The notes under the pieces were generated by a model that was not told the origin of the DNA, did not search any database, and saw only the letters and a list, made by a program, of their open reading frames with translations. DNA of 64,000 bases from Nageia nagi. Lineage: Eukaryota > Pinophyta. How positions within the stretch are numbered: the stretch's first letter is position 1; every line of letters starts with the position of its first letter. Location: positions 18,228,001-18,292,000 of the forward strand of contig JBITNC010000002.1 of assembly GCA_050084985.1 (NCBI GenBank), read 5' to 3'. Below, one piece after another: positions 1-13,197 of the stretch. Both the position numbers and the translations under genes were made by a program.

Positions 1-706
1 TTGAGTTTGGATTTGGTAGACTTGTCATGGCCATTATGCTATTTGTTTTCACTTTGCTTGAAGTCATTTTTCAAAGCATGGGAAGATTTTTTTTATTATA
101 GAACTTCCTTTTGAAGTGAGTATTTGTTGGTCCAAGTGCCACAAGGTGATCCTTAGGAGTAGATATTAGCAACTTTTTGTTGAGAGTTTTCTCATATTTT
201 AAGAGAAGCCTTAAAATAATTTTCCAAGGAGTACACTTCCTCTTCATCATCAAGCCTTGTCTCAATGATTATCATGAAGTGATTGAATTTAGAAGAGAGG
301 CTTTCAAGGATGGTGAATACCATAAAATCATCATTTATTCAATTGCACCCATACTCCATAAGTTGGGTCCTAAGATACACAATATTGTTCAAGTATATTA
401 CAACACTTTCATTTTGGAGAATTTGGAATCAAGGTAGATTTTTTTCAGCCTATCCTAAACTTCTTTTGCAGAGTTTGAAGTAGATGTCATGAGGACTTCA
501 TCTGAAAGTACATAAAATATTATAGAGGTTGCTAGCTCATTCTTTGTGTTGTAAGCCTCAATTATCTTCTCATATATTGGAGAAACTTGGTTTTCATTTA
601 TTGTTTATCATAATTTTTATGCTTGGAGTTCCACTTTCATCCTAGGTTCCCAAATACCATAGTTGAAACCATCTAGGATGTTCTTGGGTGTAAAGAAGTC
701 TCCCAT
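1..706 (-). pseudogene. copia-1 gag remnant
   Basis: Gag would form the nucleocapsid particle of the retrotransposon. Read on the minus strand from the ATG at 706, the frame gives an N-terminus of the copia gag type (ILDGFNYGIWEPRMK) and later patches such as LRTQLMEYGCN and ETRLDDEEEVYSLEN. These match the gag at 57733 position for position. The frame is broken by several stop codons and small indels, and about 100 residues in the middle are missing. The zinc knuckle would lie beyond the left edge. It is non-functional. Confidence 0.8.
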
Positions 707-2764
707 TTGCTACAAAAAAGGTGCAAATGTTAACCAATGTAAGCATGTTAAATTTGTGAACCATATTAATCAACCATGTTGAGTTTATTCAAATTATACA
801 TGTTGAATTTGTTCAAATTAATCAACCACACATGTTAAATTAATCAATCATACATGTCAAATTTTAACCAAAAGTAATTAATAAGGCATGCTTAAATTGT
901 TTAACCAATTTCACATGAACAAAAGGTTACATTCATATCAAATGATATATCCCATGCATCCAACATATTATCATAACCAAGTAGCATTGTAGAGAGGGTA
1001 GATTTGAAGTTATTTTCTTGTTTAAAATTAAGCCTTCACCTATATTCTTGCATGCAACACTTGGTGATGAAATCCAAGCCATGATGGATCCCAAGTCCTA
1101 TCAATCTTCAACCTTTTCCCCTTGGTCAACAATATACTCTCACAAGGAGGAGTAATAACTATTTTCCAAGGGTGTGGCTTATGTTGGATTGGCCAAATTA
1201 TTATCTTGATTAGGTTTCAAGTTATCCATACATGTGGTATCACTACACACATGCTTGTCCACCTATATGGAGTTATATCCAGACCAATAGAGGACTTAGG
1301 GGTAATTAAGAAGTATGGACTTTACACCATTTGGATTGATGAACTAAAGGCTCAAGTCTACCTTGTCCTCCCCTCGTGGCTCCTCAAAAAATTCATGTTG
1401 CAAAATAAAATATGCAAATGTATTCATTTTAGGGGGTGCATTTTCAATATTTATGATTTTTACAAAAATAAAAGTAAAGTGCTTAACATAGAGTGTGCTT
1501 AAAAAATGATACATCATCCAAAGTTGAAACCTAAGATTGTCTAATAGATTTTATCATAACCCAAAGAGCATCTCTTTATAGAAAATACATGGTTTCATTT
1601 TTAACTAATAATAATCAAATTTTACCATAGCTAGTAAGTGGGGATCAATGAAGGCCAATGGGGTTAGATGCTCTGAGCTAGTAGGTAGGAATATGGAGCA
1701 TCACCTAAGGTTGGAAAGATTGTAGGGTGGCTCTATAGTAAGGTGGGAAAAGGGGAGATAGATCGATGTGATGCAATTGCACTAAGGTTGGGATATGGAT
1801 CAATGTATCAATGATGGGATGGTCAAGATGCTAAGTTCACAAGCTTATAGAGGTAGCCACATGGTAGGCTAGAGTTAATGAGGGAGAGGTGGATCAAGGT
1901 TCACATCATGGGATGGTGGGGGTAGTTGTGTCGTGGGGTGGAGGAAGAAGCCATGCTATTAAGGTCACAATATGGGGGTGGCCAACCCATCAAGGCTACA
2001 TGGTGTTGGGAAACCTTAAGTGGCCATGCAACCGCCAAGGTATGAGGAGGTGGGGGAGAACAAGCCGTGGTAAGAACCTTCAAGCCTACAATGAATGCCA
2101 TACTGCAACCAAGTTTACTTAGATTATTAGAAGGGAGGAGGATAGATAGATTGCTTTCTAAAAATTTAACTATTATATTGCCCCCTCTTTTTAATTTAAT
2201 TAAAGTTTTGATAAAATCTCCCCCCCTTTATTTTAAAATATTTAAAAAGTAAAGCCCCTTCTTTATTTAATTTAAAATGTGTAGTGTATATATATAATTT
2301 AAATATTACAAAAAAATTCCTTTTTTATAAAAGAGAAAACACCCCTCCTCATTTTTTATAAAATAATAACCTTATTTTTTGTGAAAAATAAAACCTTACA
2401 AAGTTAAAAAAAATTTACAAAAGTTTTAAAAGTTGCAAGTTTTACCATCATAATATATTATTGCTCTCAAATTTTTTTTTATATACCAAAAAAATTGTAA
2501 TCACTAACATAAAATTTGTTAGTAAGAAAAAAACATATAGCAACAATAAGTAATATTAATTGAAGCAATTTTTGCTAAGAAATTGAACTAACATAATCAT
2601 AACAAAAATGTTAGTATCATAATGAACTAGTCAAAATATGAAAAAAAGGATATGAGGTTATACCTTCACTTAATTTTACCTCACAAGAATGAAGGTGAAC
2701 CTCCAAAGATGGAAAGAGTAGGATGAAAAGCCTCCAAGGATGTTGAAGAGGAGTCTACAAGTAT
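707..2764 (-). other. copia-1 untranslated leader
   Basis: No gene is visible in this stretch between gag and the PBS. Three parts can be told apart. About 1000-1560 is shared with copia-2 (10535-11100) and copia-5 (57880-58450). About 1640-2130 is purine-rich, less AT-rich than its surroundings, and not shared. About 2140-2764 is AT-rich, and its last 260 bases are shared with the other leaders, including a small hairpin ACTAACAT/ATGTTAGT at 2587-2612. Short open frames at 1122-1502 and 1889-2122 have no recognisable protein features. Confidence 0.6.
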
Positions 2765-2778
2765 GGCTCTAGATACCA
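2765..2778 (-). other. copia-1 primer-binding site
   Basis: The minus strand reads TGGTATCTAGAGCC, one mismatch from the TGGTATCAGAGCC that pairs with the 3' end of initiator tRNA-Met in plant copia elements. It lies two bases inside the LTR edge. Confidence 0.75.
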
Positions 2779-2780
2779 AT

Positions 2781-3348
2781 TGAAGGAATCAAGCCTACAT
2801 GACCAAATCCCAAATTACCCAAAATCACATGAAGACTCTCTCAATTCCTTAAGAATTAAAAACACACACATAAAGTAGAATTCACACAAGATGACACCAA
2901 TGTAAAGTGGTTCCTCCAACCATGGGAGTACATCAGCTAATCTAATATTTTATTCTCAAAGAGCACTTTCTTACAACAACTCTTTCACACTTATCCTACA
3001 ACCTAAACAAGAGCATAACTTTGCTGTAAACTTTAGTGGTAATATTAAGGAGAGGGAATTTTATTTATAGGCCAAAATCCTCCTTTGGATCACCCTTTTA
3101 ACCATTGTATAATGTCATAACATGCATCACTCTTTTACCAAAGGGCATTCTCATGAGATAGAGTTTAGGATAAGTTATATTATCATATTCACAAATACTC
3201 AGAAGGTACAACTATATATACTTTTAAGTATTAGTGAATTTACATTATCATACTCTCTAAACATTTAAGGTATACAGGGATACCCTTAAGTATTAAGTGA
3301 ATTACATTAAGAAATCTTAATTACAATAATGCATTATACAATCCAACA
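2781..3348 (-). repeat. copia-1 5' LTR
   Basis: This 568-bp LTR begins (plus strand) with TGAAGGAATC and ends with TCCAACA, the family's LTR ends. It contains the shared stretch AAAGTGGTTCCTCCAAC and a TATA-like CTATAAATAA on the minus strand near 3063-3072. It also holds a diverged form of the U3 palindrome (CTTAAGGTATC..GATACCCTTAAG) around 3264-3295. The right boundary abuts ATGGCTAG. Confidence 0.75.
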
Positions 3349-4964
3349 ATGGCTAGTTCATGAAATGAATGTATTTGTAATGTAAATAAAATCCATTTAG
3401 AATTCACAAAGGAAACCATTACACAGGTCATCCAAATGCGAGTAGAGGGTATCAAAATAAACAAAGAAGAAAAGGTTAATAAACTAGTTGCAAGGGATAA
3501 ATTCTAGAGGTCATTGTGATGGAGATAATTTTTGAAGAAGTATCAAGTAGGAATTGAAAGAACAAGCTTACCAAATCCTCAAGATGATGTTGCAAAGGTA
3601 ATCATGAGGTATGTAACCTAAGAAGGGAGACACAAAATGGTATCTACATACCACTTTGGACTCCTAAACCACTTCAAATTCAAAAATGAATAAAAAGTAA
3701 ATTTTTCCTACTTTATAAGGAATTCAATGGTAATTTTTATAAGAATATTTAAACAAAACTTGGTTGAATTTCCCCTTTATGAATCAGTAATCAAGCTAGT
3801 ATATGACAAAGCAGTAGCGATTAACTAAGAAGAAACCTTAGAGTTAAAATTTTGGTGGGGGTAAATGAATTTATATTGTTAGCTCTTTAAAGTCTATAGT
3901 AGTATCAAGGATAGGGGGAGAAGATAATATTATAGATTTTGTTGAGAACAACAAGGGAAAAAGGAAGAGGAAGGAGCTTCATTCAAAAGGGGAGAGGCTA
4001 TTGAAAGGAAAGTCAAGTATGGTATTTGCAACAAATATGTTACTAGATATAAGTAGATCTCTTGAAATTAAAGGAACATGATCTCATAATAGTGAGGAGA
4101 AGGGGCAAGGAAGATATAATGATATATAGAAGAGAAAACAAATTATTGCATCTAATGAGAGCTAAGGAGGGTCAAACTATTAGGCCAATAACAAGGAGCC
4201 CCAAGAGGAAAGAAGAAGATAATTCTAATTCATATATAAGTTAACCTTGGTATTGAATATCCTATAGTGGTAGAGGATGAAGAATTCTAGAAGAATCTAG
4301 AAGAAATAAAATAGAAAACTAAAAAAATAGAGCAAGATGGGAAAAAATAAGAGGGTAGTCAAGTCAATTTGAAGAACAAAATGTTTAGTGAAGAATCAAG
4401 GCCTATCACTATAAAGATTGTTAAAGAAACAAGGAGAGATAATATCAAATTGGTGTATAGTTCTACCAAATTTAAAAATAAAGGGATGAAAAGGATAGTC
4501 AAGCCTCAAATTCAAGCTCTAATAGTTACCCTAGAAGAGCTAGATTAATTTTTTGAAGGAATTCCTTTTTTAAGATAAGAGAAATGATGTTTAGTCAAGA
4601 TATGAAGGAAAGCATAATTTAAATATAGTTCAGGGTACATTTGTCAATGTTACTTAGAATAATACTCTACCTCTTGAGATTCTCATGCTCCCAAATAAGG
4701 AAGAGAGTGGAAGAATACTAAGAAGAATTCTAGTTTCAAACCTTGAAGTAGTGAGATCTATAATAGGATGCTAGTAGAGGTTATCATACAGAAAGGTCAA
4801 AAGAGTCTAGTGTTAGAATATATTGGAGATAAATCTAACCTTAGAGCAATCATGTAAAGGAAAATGTAAAATTATTTAAGAATTATTTTATAAGAAAATA
4901 TTTTATTCTCGTAGATGATCAAGCAATCTCAACATTACAACTTGGACCAAGCTTAGGGAGATAA
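3349..4964. other. Unassigned 1.6-kb stretch, possibly the 3' end of another LTR element
   Basis: No gene is recognised. The plus strand is rich in AAG/GAA codons and has a 60-codon open frame at 4062-4244 with a basic, charged composition, but no domain is seen and stops are frequent on both sides. The last bases before 4965 (CTTAGGGAGATAA) look like a polypurine tract directly against an LTR. The stretch could therefore be the decayed 3' interior of an element sharing that LTR. Low confidence. Confidence 0.3.
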
Positions 4965-5192
4965 TGTTGGAAATTGTAATGTAATATTGTATAATATTTT
5001 TCTTTAATGTAAATTCATTTAATGCTTAAAGTATCTTTAGATACATTAAATCATTCAGAGAATAAATATAAAAACACTTTAACCTGATCCTTGGGTAAAA
5101 GGAAGGTCAAAGGGTGGATTTTTTCTTATAAATAAAATGGTACTCCTCTCATTATGTAATTTGATGAAGCATGGTAATGATTATCTTGTAGA
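4965..5192 (+). repeat. LARD-1 5' LTR, first half
   Basis: It starts TGTTGGAAATTGTAATG and matches the start of the LTR at 22298 (TGTTAGAAATTGTAATG). It carries a TATA-like CTTATAAATAAA near 5125-5136 and a palindromic TTAAAGTATCTTTAGATACATTAA near 5024-5048, similar in layout to the U3 palindrome of the copia LTRs. It is interrupted at 5192 by copia-2 and resumes at 13705. Confidence 0.75.
5188..5192. repeat. Target-site duplication of copia-2 (left copy)
   Basis: GTAGA here is repeated at 13700-13704, exactly outside the two LTRs of copia-2. Joining the flanks restores the continuous LARD-1 LTR seen at 22533-22550. Confidence 0.8.
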
Positions 5193-5693
5193 TGAAAGAA
5201 TTGAACTATAACTAATACAATCTTAAACTACCAAGATCACATGGAAACTCATTCCAATATAAAAACTCAAGCATTAATATTCACACAAAGTGACTCAAAA
5301 TATAAAGTGGTTCCTCCAACTAGGAGTACATCCACTAACTAGATCTTACTTTATTCATAAAGATAACTCTCTTACAATCCTCATAACTTCATCTCGTAAA
5401 TAATTTTCTAAAGCAAAACTTTGCTTCACTAATTGGTGTGTGATTATAAAGAGGGATCCTTCTATTTATAAGTTAAAATCCCTCTTTGGATCACTCTTTT
5501 ACCCAATGTACAAAGGCATTACATGCAACTCCCTTTTACCCAAAGGGCATGTTCATGACATGGAGTGTAAGACAAGTTACATTATCATATTCACTTAAAT
5601 ACTTAAGGTATCAAATGATACCCTTAAGTATTAGTGAACCTACATATAAGATTAGTACAAAACCTTTATAATAATGCATTATACACTCCAACA
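5193..5693 (-). repeat. copia-2 3' LTR
   Basis: This 501-bp LTR has plus-strand ends TGAAAGAATTG and CTCCAACA. On the minus strand it contains a TATA-like CTTATAAATAGA (about 5461-5472). A near-perfect 31-bp palindrome around TATC/GATA lies at 5600-5630. The adjoining bases CTCCCCCTTA (5694-5703) are the complement of the polypurine tract that primes plus-strand synthesis. Confidence 0.85.
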
Positions 5694-6417
5694 CTCCCCC
5701 TTAATGTAATATTGGGATAGAGCGAATAAGAGAGAAGGAGTAGAGAAATTAAGAGAGTTCTCCTCCAAATAGATACAATAGAGATGAGAACTTTTTATAT
5801 ATTTATGAAGTAAGAAAGATCTAGTTTGAGATGCACTACTTTTCCAAATACAATCATTAACCATAACTAATTTTAATGTACATGAAGTATTCATCCAAGT
5901 GGAAGTCATGAAGAGTCTCCAAGAGCCTACATACCTGAAGTAAATAACTTGCAATCTCAAAAGAACCTGCAAGTCATAAGCAGCTCAAATAATAAGATCA
6001 GTTAGATGCAACATATTCATATCAACAAGGATAGATGAATCAAATAAATGCCATCATAAACTGATCAATGGTGCACTATAAGTCATCATGAAGATGCTAA
6101 GCCAAAAAACTCATAATCACGTATTGTATATTAAAAATGTGTTGATTATCATTACAAAATAGAGCATGCACATAAGAGTTACTCACATATGGATAACTAA
6201 ATGGTGCCAAAAGGCACATAAGAGTTCCTCACACATGGATAACTGAATAGTGTTAGATTGGCCAATCTTTTTGCTTTAATATTTGTACAATAAGTTCCTC
6301 ATGTAGAGTGAACTTACCATGAAGGTTTATAATAAAATCAACACTATACAGTATAAAATCCTCCTAGGGGTGAAGTTATCATCATAAACATGAATTCAAT
6401 ACAAGAATTCAAAATTC

Positions 6418-9400
6418 ACTTCCCCTTGAGAGAAATCTCACCAACTCAATATCATCCCTAAGCTTACATAATTGAGCTTCAATAAGGGGCTTAATGAATA
6501 AATCAGCAAATTTCAAGATGGATGAACAATACTCTAGGTATATGATGCCATCAAAAACCTTATCCCTGATAAAATGGGTTTAGATTTTCACATGTTTTAT
6601 TCTCTGATAGAATACTAGATTTTTAACAAAAAAAATATTTGATTGATTATTTAAAGAAATCAAAGATAAGCCAACTTGGTCATACCTAATTTCTTTCAAA
6701 ATATGTCTTAGCCAAATAGCTTCATAGGCTGTAATAGACATAGCTCAGTATTAAGCTTCTATGGTAGAAAGAGAAACAATAGGATGCTTATTGGAAGTCC
6801 AAGATATAGCACCTAAACCAATGCTAAAAATATATGCAAAGATTGATTTCTTATCATCTCTATCTCCTCTATAATTAGAATCTGAGTATCCTAAGAGAAC
6901 AAATGAGGGTAACTTGAAATACTTGAGAGTAAGATCTTTTATCCCTGTAACATATCTTAAGATTTGCTTAATAACATTAAGGTGCTTAACATATGGTTTC
7001 TACATGAATCGTACCATCAAATTCACTGCTAAGATAATATCTAGCCTAGAAATAGTTAAATACAAAAGACTACCAATTAATTGCTTATAAATGGTAGCAT
7101 TAGCTAACTAAAAGTTAAAGCTTAGAGAAATAGTGATTCCAAGAGAGATTAAGATCATAACATATCTACACTCCTCCATTCCAAACTTCTACAATATGTA
7201 TGATATATACTTAGATTGATTAAGATAAGTACAATTCTTATATTGATACACTTGCATTCAAAGGTAGTAGTGCAAAAGACCAAGATCAATCATTTCAAAT
7301 ATTACCTTAAGTTTGAATATACACTATTGAATGATTTCTTCATTATTCTTAGTAATTAAAAGATCATTCACATAAAAGAGAATCAAGACCACATCTTCTT
7401 TTTAACTGAGCATATATAGATTAGAGTCAAAAAAACACTTGAAAAATCTAATGTCTGTAAAGTACCTTAAAATATTCTTATACCAAGCTCTAGGTGCTTG
7501 CTTAAGTTTATAAAATGACTTATTTAGCTTGCACATTAAGGACTCTTTACCTTTCAAAATAAACCCTTCTAGTTGATTCATGAAAATTTTTACATCTAAG
7601 TCACCATTGAAAAATGCACTCTTAACATTAAGTTGAAAAATTTTCTATTCTTGAGTTGTAGAAAGAGCAAGGATAATATTAAAAGTAAGCATCTTTTCCA
7701 TAGTAGCAAATATTTTTTTATAATATACATCGTATTTCTAAGCAAAACTTTTGGCTACTAATCTTGCCTTGTATTTCATAATATCCCCAATATAATTATA
7801 CTTAACCTTGTAGATCCACTTATTATCAATCACATTGTTTTCATAGGGATAAGGAACCAAATCCTAAGTTTTACTTTTCATAAGCACCTCATACTCCATT
7901 TTCATGGCTTCCATCTAGCACTCGTGCTTTAAAGCATCTTTAAAATATGAGGGCTGATGCTTGTTGTCAATCTTGGCAAATAGGGATTTATTTATGATCA
8001 TACTCCTTGTTAGAGAATTTTTCTCATGAGATGACTTGCTTGTATCAATATCCAACCAGCTACATGCTACTAAAGATTCCTTTAGATCATCTACATCTTC
8101 ATTAGAAATAGATTCTTTAGGAAGTTCATTGAACTTGAATTCTCTTGAAATTAACATCATTTTAGAGGATGGAGAGAAGAGCTTGTAGCCTCAGTGTTGA
8201 CTATCATAACCCAAAAAGATGTATTTTTTAGATCTTTTATCTAATTTTTTTCTTTTCTTAGAAATAATGTAGGAGAATGCTTCACAACCAAACACCCTAA
8301 GATGAGAAATGTTAGGTTTTCTTTTTGAACATACCTCAAAAGGAGTTTTGCCCTGAATGGCTTTTATAGGACACCTATTTAAGGTGTAAATAATAGTGCT
8401 CATAGCTTCACCCCATAAGAAACTAAAAAGATTACCCAACATGCATCTAACCATCTCCATAATTATCTTATTTTTCTTTTCGATAATGCCATTCTACTTA
8501 GGAGTGTAAGGAATCATAAACTACCTCTTGATTAAATACTTAGCACAATAGTTATTGAACTCATTATTGTTATATTCTCCCCTATTATCTAATCTCAAAA
8601 TCTTGATTTTAAGGTTAGTTTGATTTTTAATAAAGGCCTTAAAAACCTTAAAACTCTCAAAGGTTTGATCCTTGTATTCAAGTAGATACCTAAAGGTCAT
8701 CCTACTAAAGTCATCAATGAAGGTCAAGATGTTAGTCTGAAATGGATCCATCAAATTTGAATGCACAAGTTGAAGAGGTTAAGATGCTTTTGTTGCCTTA
8801 TCTTTTGCAAACTTTTACCTATGCATCTTACCGAGGATGCACTTTTCATATAGACCAATTGAAGGTGAAATAGAAGGCAAACCTTCCATAAGTTCTTAGT
8901 CTTTCATGAATTGAATACTCTTATGGTTAAAGTGCCCTAAATAATGGTGTCAAAGATTACCTCTAAAACACATACTCCTAATAAGATACATCTTTGTTGA
9001 AACATGATCTATAGTGTAGGGATCATCTTTCACTGATCCTTTAACAAAAGTGGTAATTCCTTTCTTCATGCACTAATATTGAAATTTGAACTCAAATAAG
9101 TACCCTTTTCTAGCAACTTAGATCATGGAGAGTAGGTTCATCCTAAACTTAGAAACATAAAGCATATTATCAAGAATTTTTCTATGAATCAAAACACTTT
9201 TAATGCCTTGAACTTCAAGGATAGAGTTATCACCTATCACAACTACATCTTTTCTATATTTATGAAAGTTTTCAAACTTTTTCATTTCAAAGAATAAGTA
9301 ATTAGTGCAATCAGAGTCAACAATCTAATTACACAAAAAATACTAGACATGGAGTAGAGAGTCATAGTAAAACTAGCTTGAATATTCTTCTTTTTGTTGA

Positions 9401-10311
9401 AGTTCTTTACATTTCCATTACCTTTGTTCTTTTTCTCTCTTTTTTTGGTAGTAATCAACTTCTTTGTGACCTTGGATGCCATAATAGTTACAAATACAAT
9501 CAAACTTTTTCTTAGGATTGGATTATTTACTTTACCTTTTCTATCTCTTTGCTTGAAATGGTTGTTATTATCATTGTTCTTGTTGTTGTTGATGTTGTTC
9601 CTGTTATTTTTATCACCTCTTTTCTCAAACCTTTTGGAGGAAGAAGGATAAGATTCTTATGATGATTAAAATTCTTAAAAAAAGTTTTGTTTTCTTCAAA
9701 AATAACATTATTATCCTTAGGAGAAGTCAACATCATTTTACTAATGGTTTCCTCATTATTCAAAAGAATCCTAGAAAGGTTATCAAGGGAGAAGACTTCT
9801 TATTTATCAAACCTTATTTCCATAACTATCACAAAGTTTCTAAACTTTGAAAAAATTCTTTGAAGAATAATGAATACCATGAACTCATCATTGATCTAAT
9901 TACACCCATAAGTAACAAGTTGGGTCCTTAGGTCAATGATTTTGTTCAAGTAGATGGCAACATTTTTATCTTCCCCTTGATGAGATTGAAGCAATTTTTT
10001 GAGAATGGTAAACCTTCTTGAAAACTTTGATTTAAGGTACATTTGCTTAAGCTTATCTCAAGCTTCCTTTATTGAGATTGAAGAGGAAATCATCAAGAAC
10101 ACATCATTTGAAGTTGCACATAAAATTATGAAGGTTGCAAACTCATTTTTATGTTATAGGCCTCAAGTGCTTTTTCATCTGTAGAAGCAACATGATTCTC
10201 ATTCACTATTTATCAAAGCTTCCTTGCTTACAATTCAGCTCTCATCCAAGGTTCCCAAATTTCAAAATTGGAACCATTAAGAATGTGTTTGGGTAAAATG
10301 GAGTCTCCCAT
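6418..10311 (-). pseudogene. copia-2 gag-pol remnant
   Basis: This was a Ty1/copia polyprotein. It aligns throughout with the copia-5 frame at 57733-53816. The gag start is near 10311. A basic nucleocapsid region lies near 9400-9760. Integrase patches include TFIDDFSRMTFRYLLEYKDQ (8521-8766) and TTIYTLNRCPIKAIQGKTPF (8191-8460). RT and RNase H lie between 7900 and 6420, the latter with LKYFKLPSFVLLGYSDSN. Stops and frameshifts are spread over the whole length; no open piece exceeds about 90 codons. It cannot make functional protein. It resembles the sequence at 61228-64000 at least as closely as copia-5. Confidence 0.85.
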
Positions 10312-13184
10312 TTGCTACAAAATAATATGAAAAATAATAAGCATGTGATTCAATAACATTATATGTTAAGTTTTAACTAAATAAATAATACATGTTAAAT
10401 TTAACACTAGATACATGCTTGATTTGATTCATAAGTGCAAATATTCTACAACTCAAATAATAACCCATGTACCCAAATACATTTCTCATCTTAAGAATCA
10501 TATATGTAGGGTGACATTATTAAGGCTTATTTTCTTATCTAAAATTAGGCCTTCACTCGGATGTCCACACAAGAGGAGCCCAAGTACTACCAATCTTCAA
10601 CTAGTTCACCTTAGTTAGTATTATACTTTTTTCACAAGGAGTACCTACTATTTTCCAAAGTTATAATGTTTATTAGATCAACCAAATTATTAATCTTGAT
10701 TAGGTTTCAAGTTATCCTCCTAAGTTATCAGGATAATCTTTGAATGGACGTGTAGACATGTGGTATCACTACACACATGCCTATCCACTTATTGGAGTTA
10801 TGTCTAGACTAATAAAGGACTTAGGGGTAATTGAGAAATACGAAACTTTTTACCATTTGGATTGTTGAACTTAAAGGCTCCAGTCTGCCTATCCTCATCT
10901 CATGGCTCCCAAATAAGTTATGTTGCAAAATGTATGTGAATATGTGTTCATTTTAAAGGGTTGCTCATATCAATGTTTGCATTTTTGCATAATTAAATAA
11001 AGCAAAATGCAAAATATGAAATAAAAAAGTATAAGCAAAAAATCATCATTCATTCATAACTTGAAACCTAAGAGTCCAATGGATTTTAAGAGTCCAATGG
11101 GTTTTATTTACTAACCCCTAAAGGACATCTTTAAATCATTCCTTAATTTGCATAAGTCCATTCCATACTTTGCATAAGGAAAAAAATTAAGGAGTCATCA
11201 AAGATTCTTAACATGCATCATTCCCATAACTTAAAAAAATAAATTAATAAGTAAGAATCATTCCCATAACTTAATTTTAAGTAAAATATCCCATCAAATA
11301 TTCCATGCATCATTCCCTTAACTTGCATAAGTCCATCCCATCACTTTGCATAAGGAAATTAAAAAAAATCATAAAAATATTTCTCTTTTTTTACTTAAAA
11401 TCAATAGCATTTGTAAAAAAATACCTCTTTTACTTAAGTAATATGAGAAGATAAAATGCTACTTTATCTAAGTTACAACTTATTAAAGAGATTCAAGTAG
11501 CTAAAGTAGGATCCCTTAATAATTTATCTTCCCCCTTTTTTGTTAAAGCTAAAAATACTTTCAAAGTACTTAAGGAAAAGATAACCTTAGTATAAAAAAA
11601 TTCTTCCTTTAACACTTTAAACATTTAGAAGATATCTTTTAAAAAGTACTAACACTATCAAGTATTTATTTTAAGCCTTAAAAAAAATATTTCTAGCCCC
11701 CCTAAAAAAAAGTAATTCTTAAAATTTTAAAGAGGTAAAAATATGCCCCCACTCCCCACCCCCCCCCCAAAAAAAAAAAAGGAAATTATTATGAAAGGAC
11801 ATAATAAATGGGAGACTAGAGAAATTACTCTTCCTCCTGCAAGAAATTATATGTAAATAAGTGACCCATACTTCACTCAATAAAAACTTAATGGCTAATG
11901 AGTGCTCACAATTAAATGCAAGTAAAGTGGGTGAGAATTGCACGCATCAATTTTGATCAAGAAGAGAAGCCATTAATGTTTTTTAGAAAAGGAAAGAAGC
12001 CATAGAGAGGAGGCATGTGGGTGAGTGTGCATAGGGAGGGAGAGAGGTCGTACGGGCTAAAGTGGGTCATGAGATTAGATAAGGTGATGCCTAAGAGGCA
12101 CATGAGGTTTGTGGGGTTTTCATTTGAATGTCATTATGATGAGTGCTCTATTAGACATGTATGCTAAGTTTGGAAAAATATAGAAGGTTCAAGAGGAGAA
12201 AGGAGGCCATGTGAGAGGTGCAAAAGGAGAGAGTGGCTGAATTGAGGCTAAGAAAAGGTTAAAGCAACTACAAGGGCATTATGGAGGATTGAAGTTAGAG
12301 CTATGCATGGTGCTAAGTTTCTTGAGGAGGGAAGGGGGAGCAACCATGAGGGCTTACAAAGATTGAAGGGGTTGTAAGGGCCATTTGAAAAGATGACCAA
12401 GATAAGAGAAGTAGTTAAAGAATGAACATCACCTAGAACAAAAGAATTTCATGTAGGCCAAAACAAATGAAGGATTGAGGTTATTAGCCATGTAGGAAAG
12501 GCTCTAAAGTATTGAGAGTATACAGTGATACAAATTGACTCAAATAAATTCATTTGACTGTAAAAACTTTCCTTTTCTAAATTATTTATTTTGCAATTCC
12601 AAAACATGTATAAACATTTGGAAAAAAAAGGCAAATGAAATTTTTTTGAAATAAATACGCCTACCTCCCATACTTAGAATATATATATATTGTAAAAAAT
12701 TGCAACCTCTTCTTCCTTTTTTTTTAAAAAAAAAGGAAAAATAAGTTTTAAAAGTGCAAAAGAAAATCATCCATTATATATATATATTGAAAGAAAAATG
12801 TATACTATCCTCTTAAATAATAAATATATATCAAAGTATTAATTAAGTTTGAGAAACAAATTGTAACTACATAAGAGGTTAGTATAAAAAATTATTATTT
12901 TGACCATAATGTATTATTGCCCAATTACTTAACATAAAACATTATTAGTAGAACAAACAAAATGAGCAATAATATATTATGTTATTGAGATAATATTATC
13001 TAGGGGTTGAACTAACATACTCATAAAAGAATGTTAGTATCAAAAAGAACAAGCAAAAAAAAAAAGGATAGGGGTTATACCTCTAAATTGATTTACCTCA
13101 AACAAGAAGAGTAAACCTCCAAAGATGATGAAGTAGGATGAAGGATGAAGAACCTCCAAGATAAAGATGAGTTTCCACACCTTT
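10312..13184 (-). other. copia-2 untranslated leader
   Basis: No gene is seen. About 10535-11100 and 12900-13184 are shared with the leaders of copia-1 and copia-5. About 11930-12480 is purine-rich and has no counterpart in them. An A-rich and C-rich low-complexity patch lies at 11757-11781. Short AT microsatellites occur at 12679-12692 and 12775-12788. Confidence 0.6.
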
Positions 13185-13195
13185 CTTTGATACTA
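13185..13195 (-). other. copia-2 primer-binding site
   Basis: The minus strand reads TAGTATCAAAG, a mutated form of TGGTATCAGAG, two bases inside the 5' LTR. Confidence 0.65.
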
Positions 13196-13197
13196 GA

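Larger units (their letters stand above)
1..3348 (-). mobile_element. copia-1: 5' part of a decayed Ty1/copia element
   Basis: The order on the minus strand is 5' LTR (3348-2781), primer-binding site, a 2-kb leader and the start of gag, which runs off the left edge of the window. The family is the same as the better preserved element at 52259-61222: the leader blocks near 1000-1560 and 2500-2770, the PBS and the gag start all align with it. Protease, integrase and RT would lie to the left of the window. The other LTR is not visible, so the target duplication cannot be tested. Confidence 0.85.
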
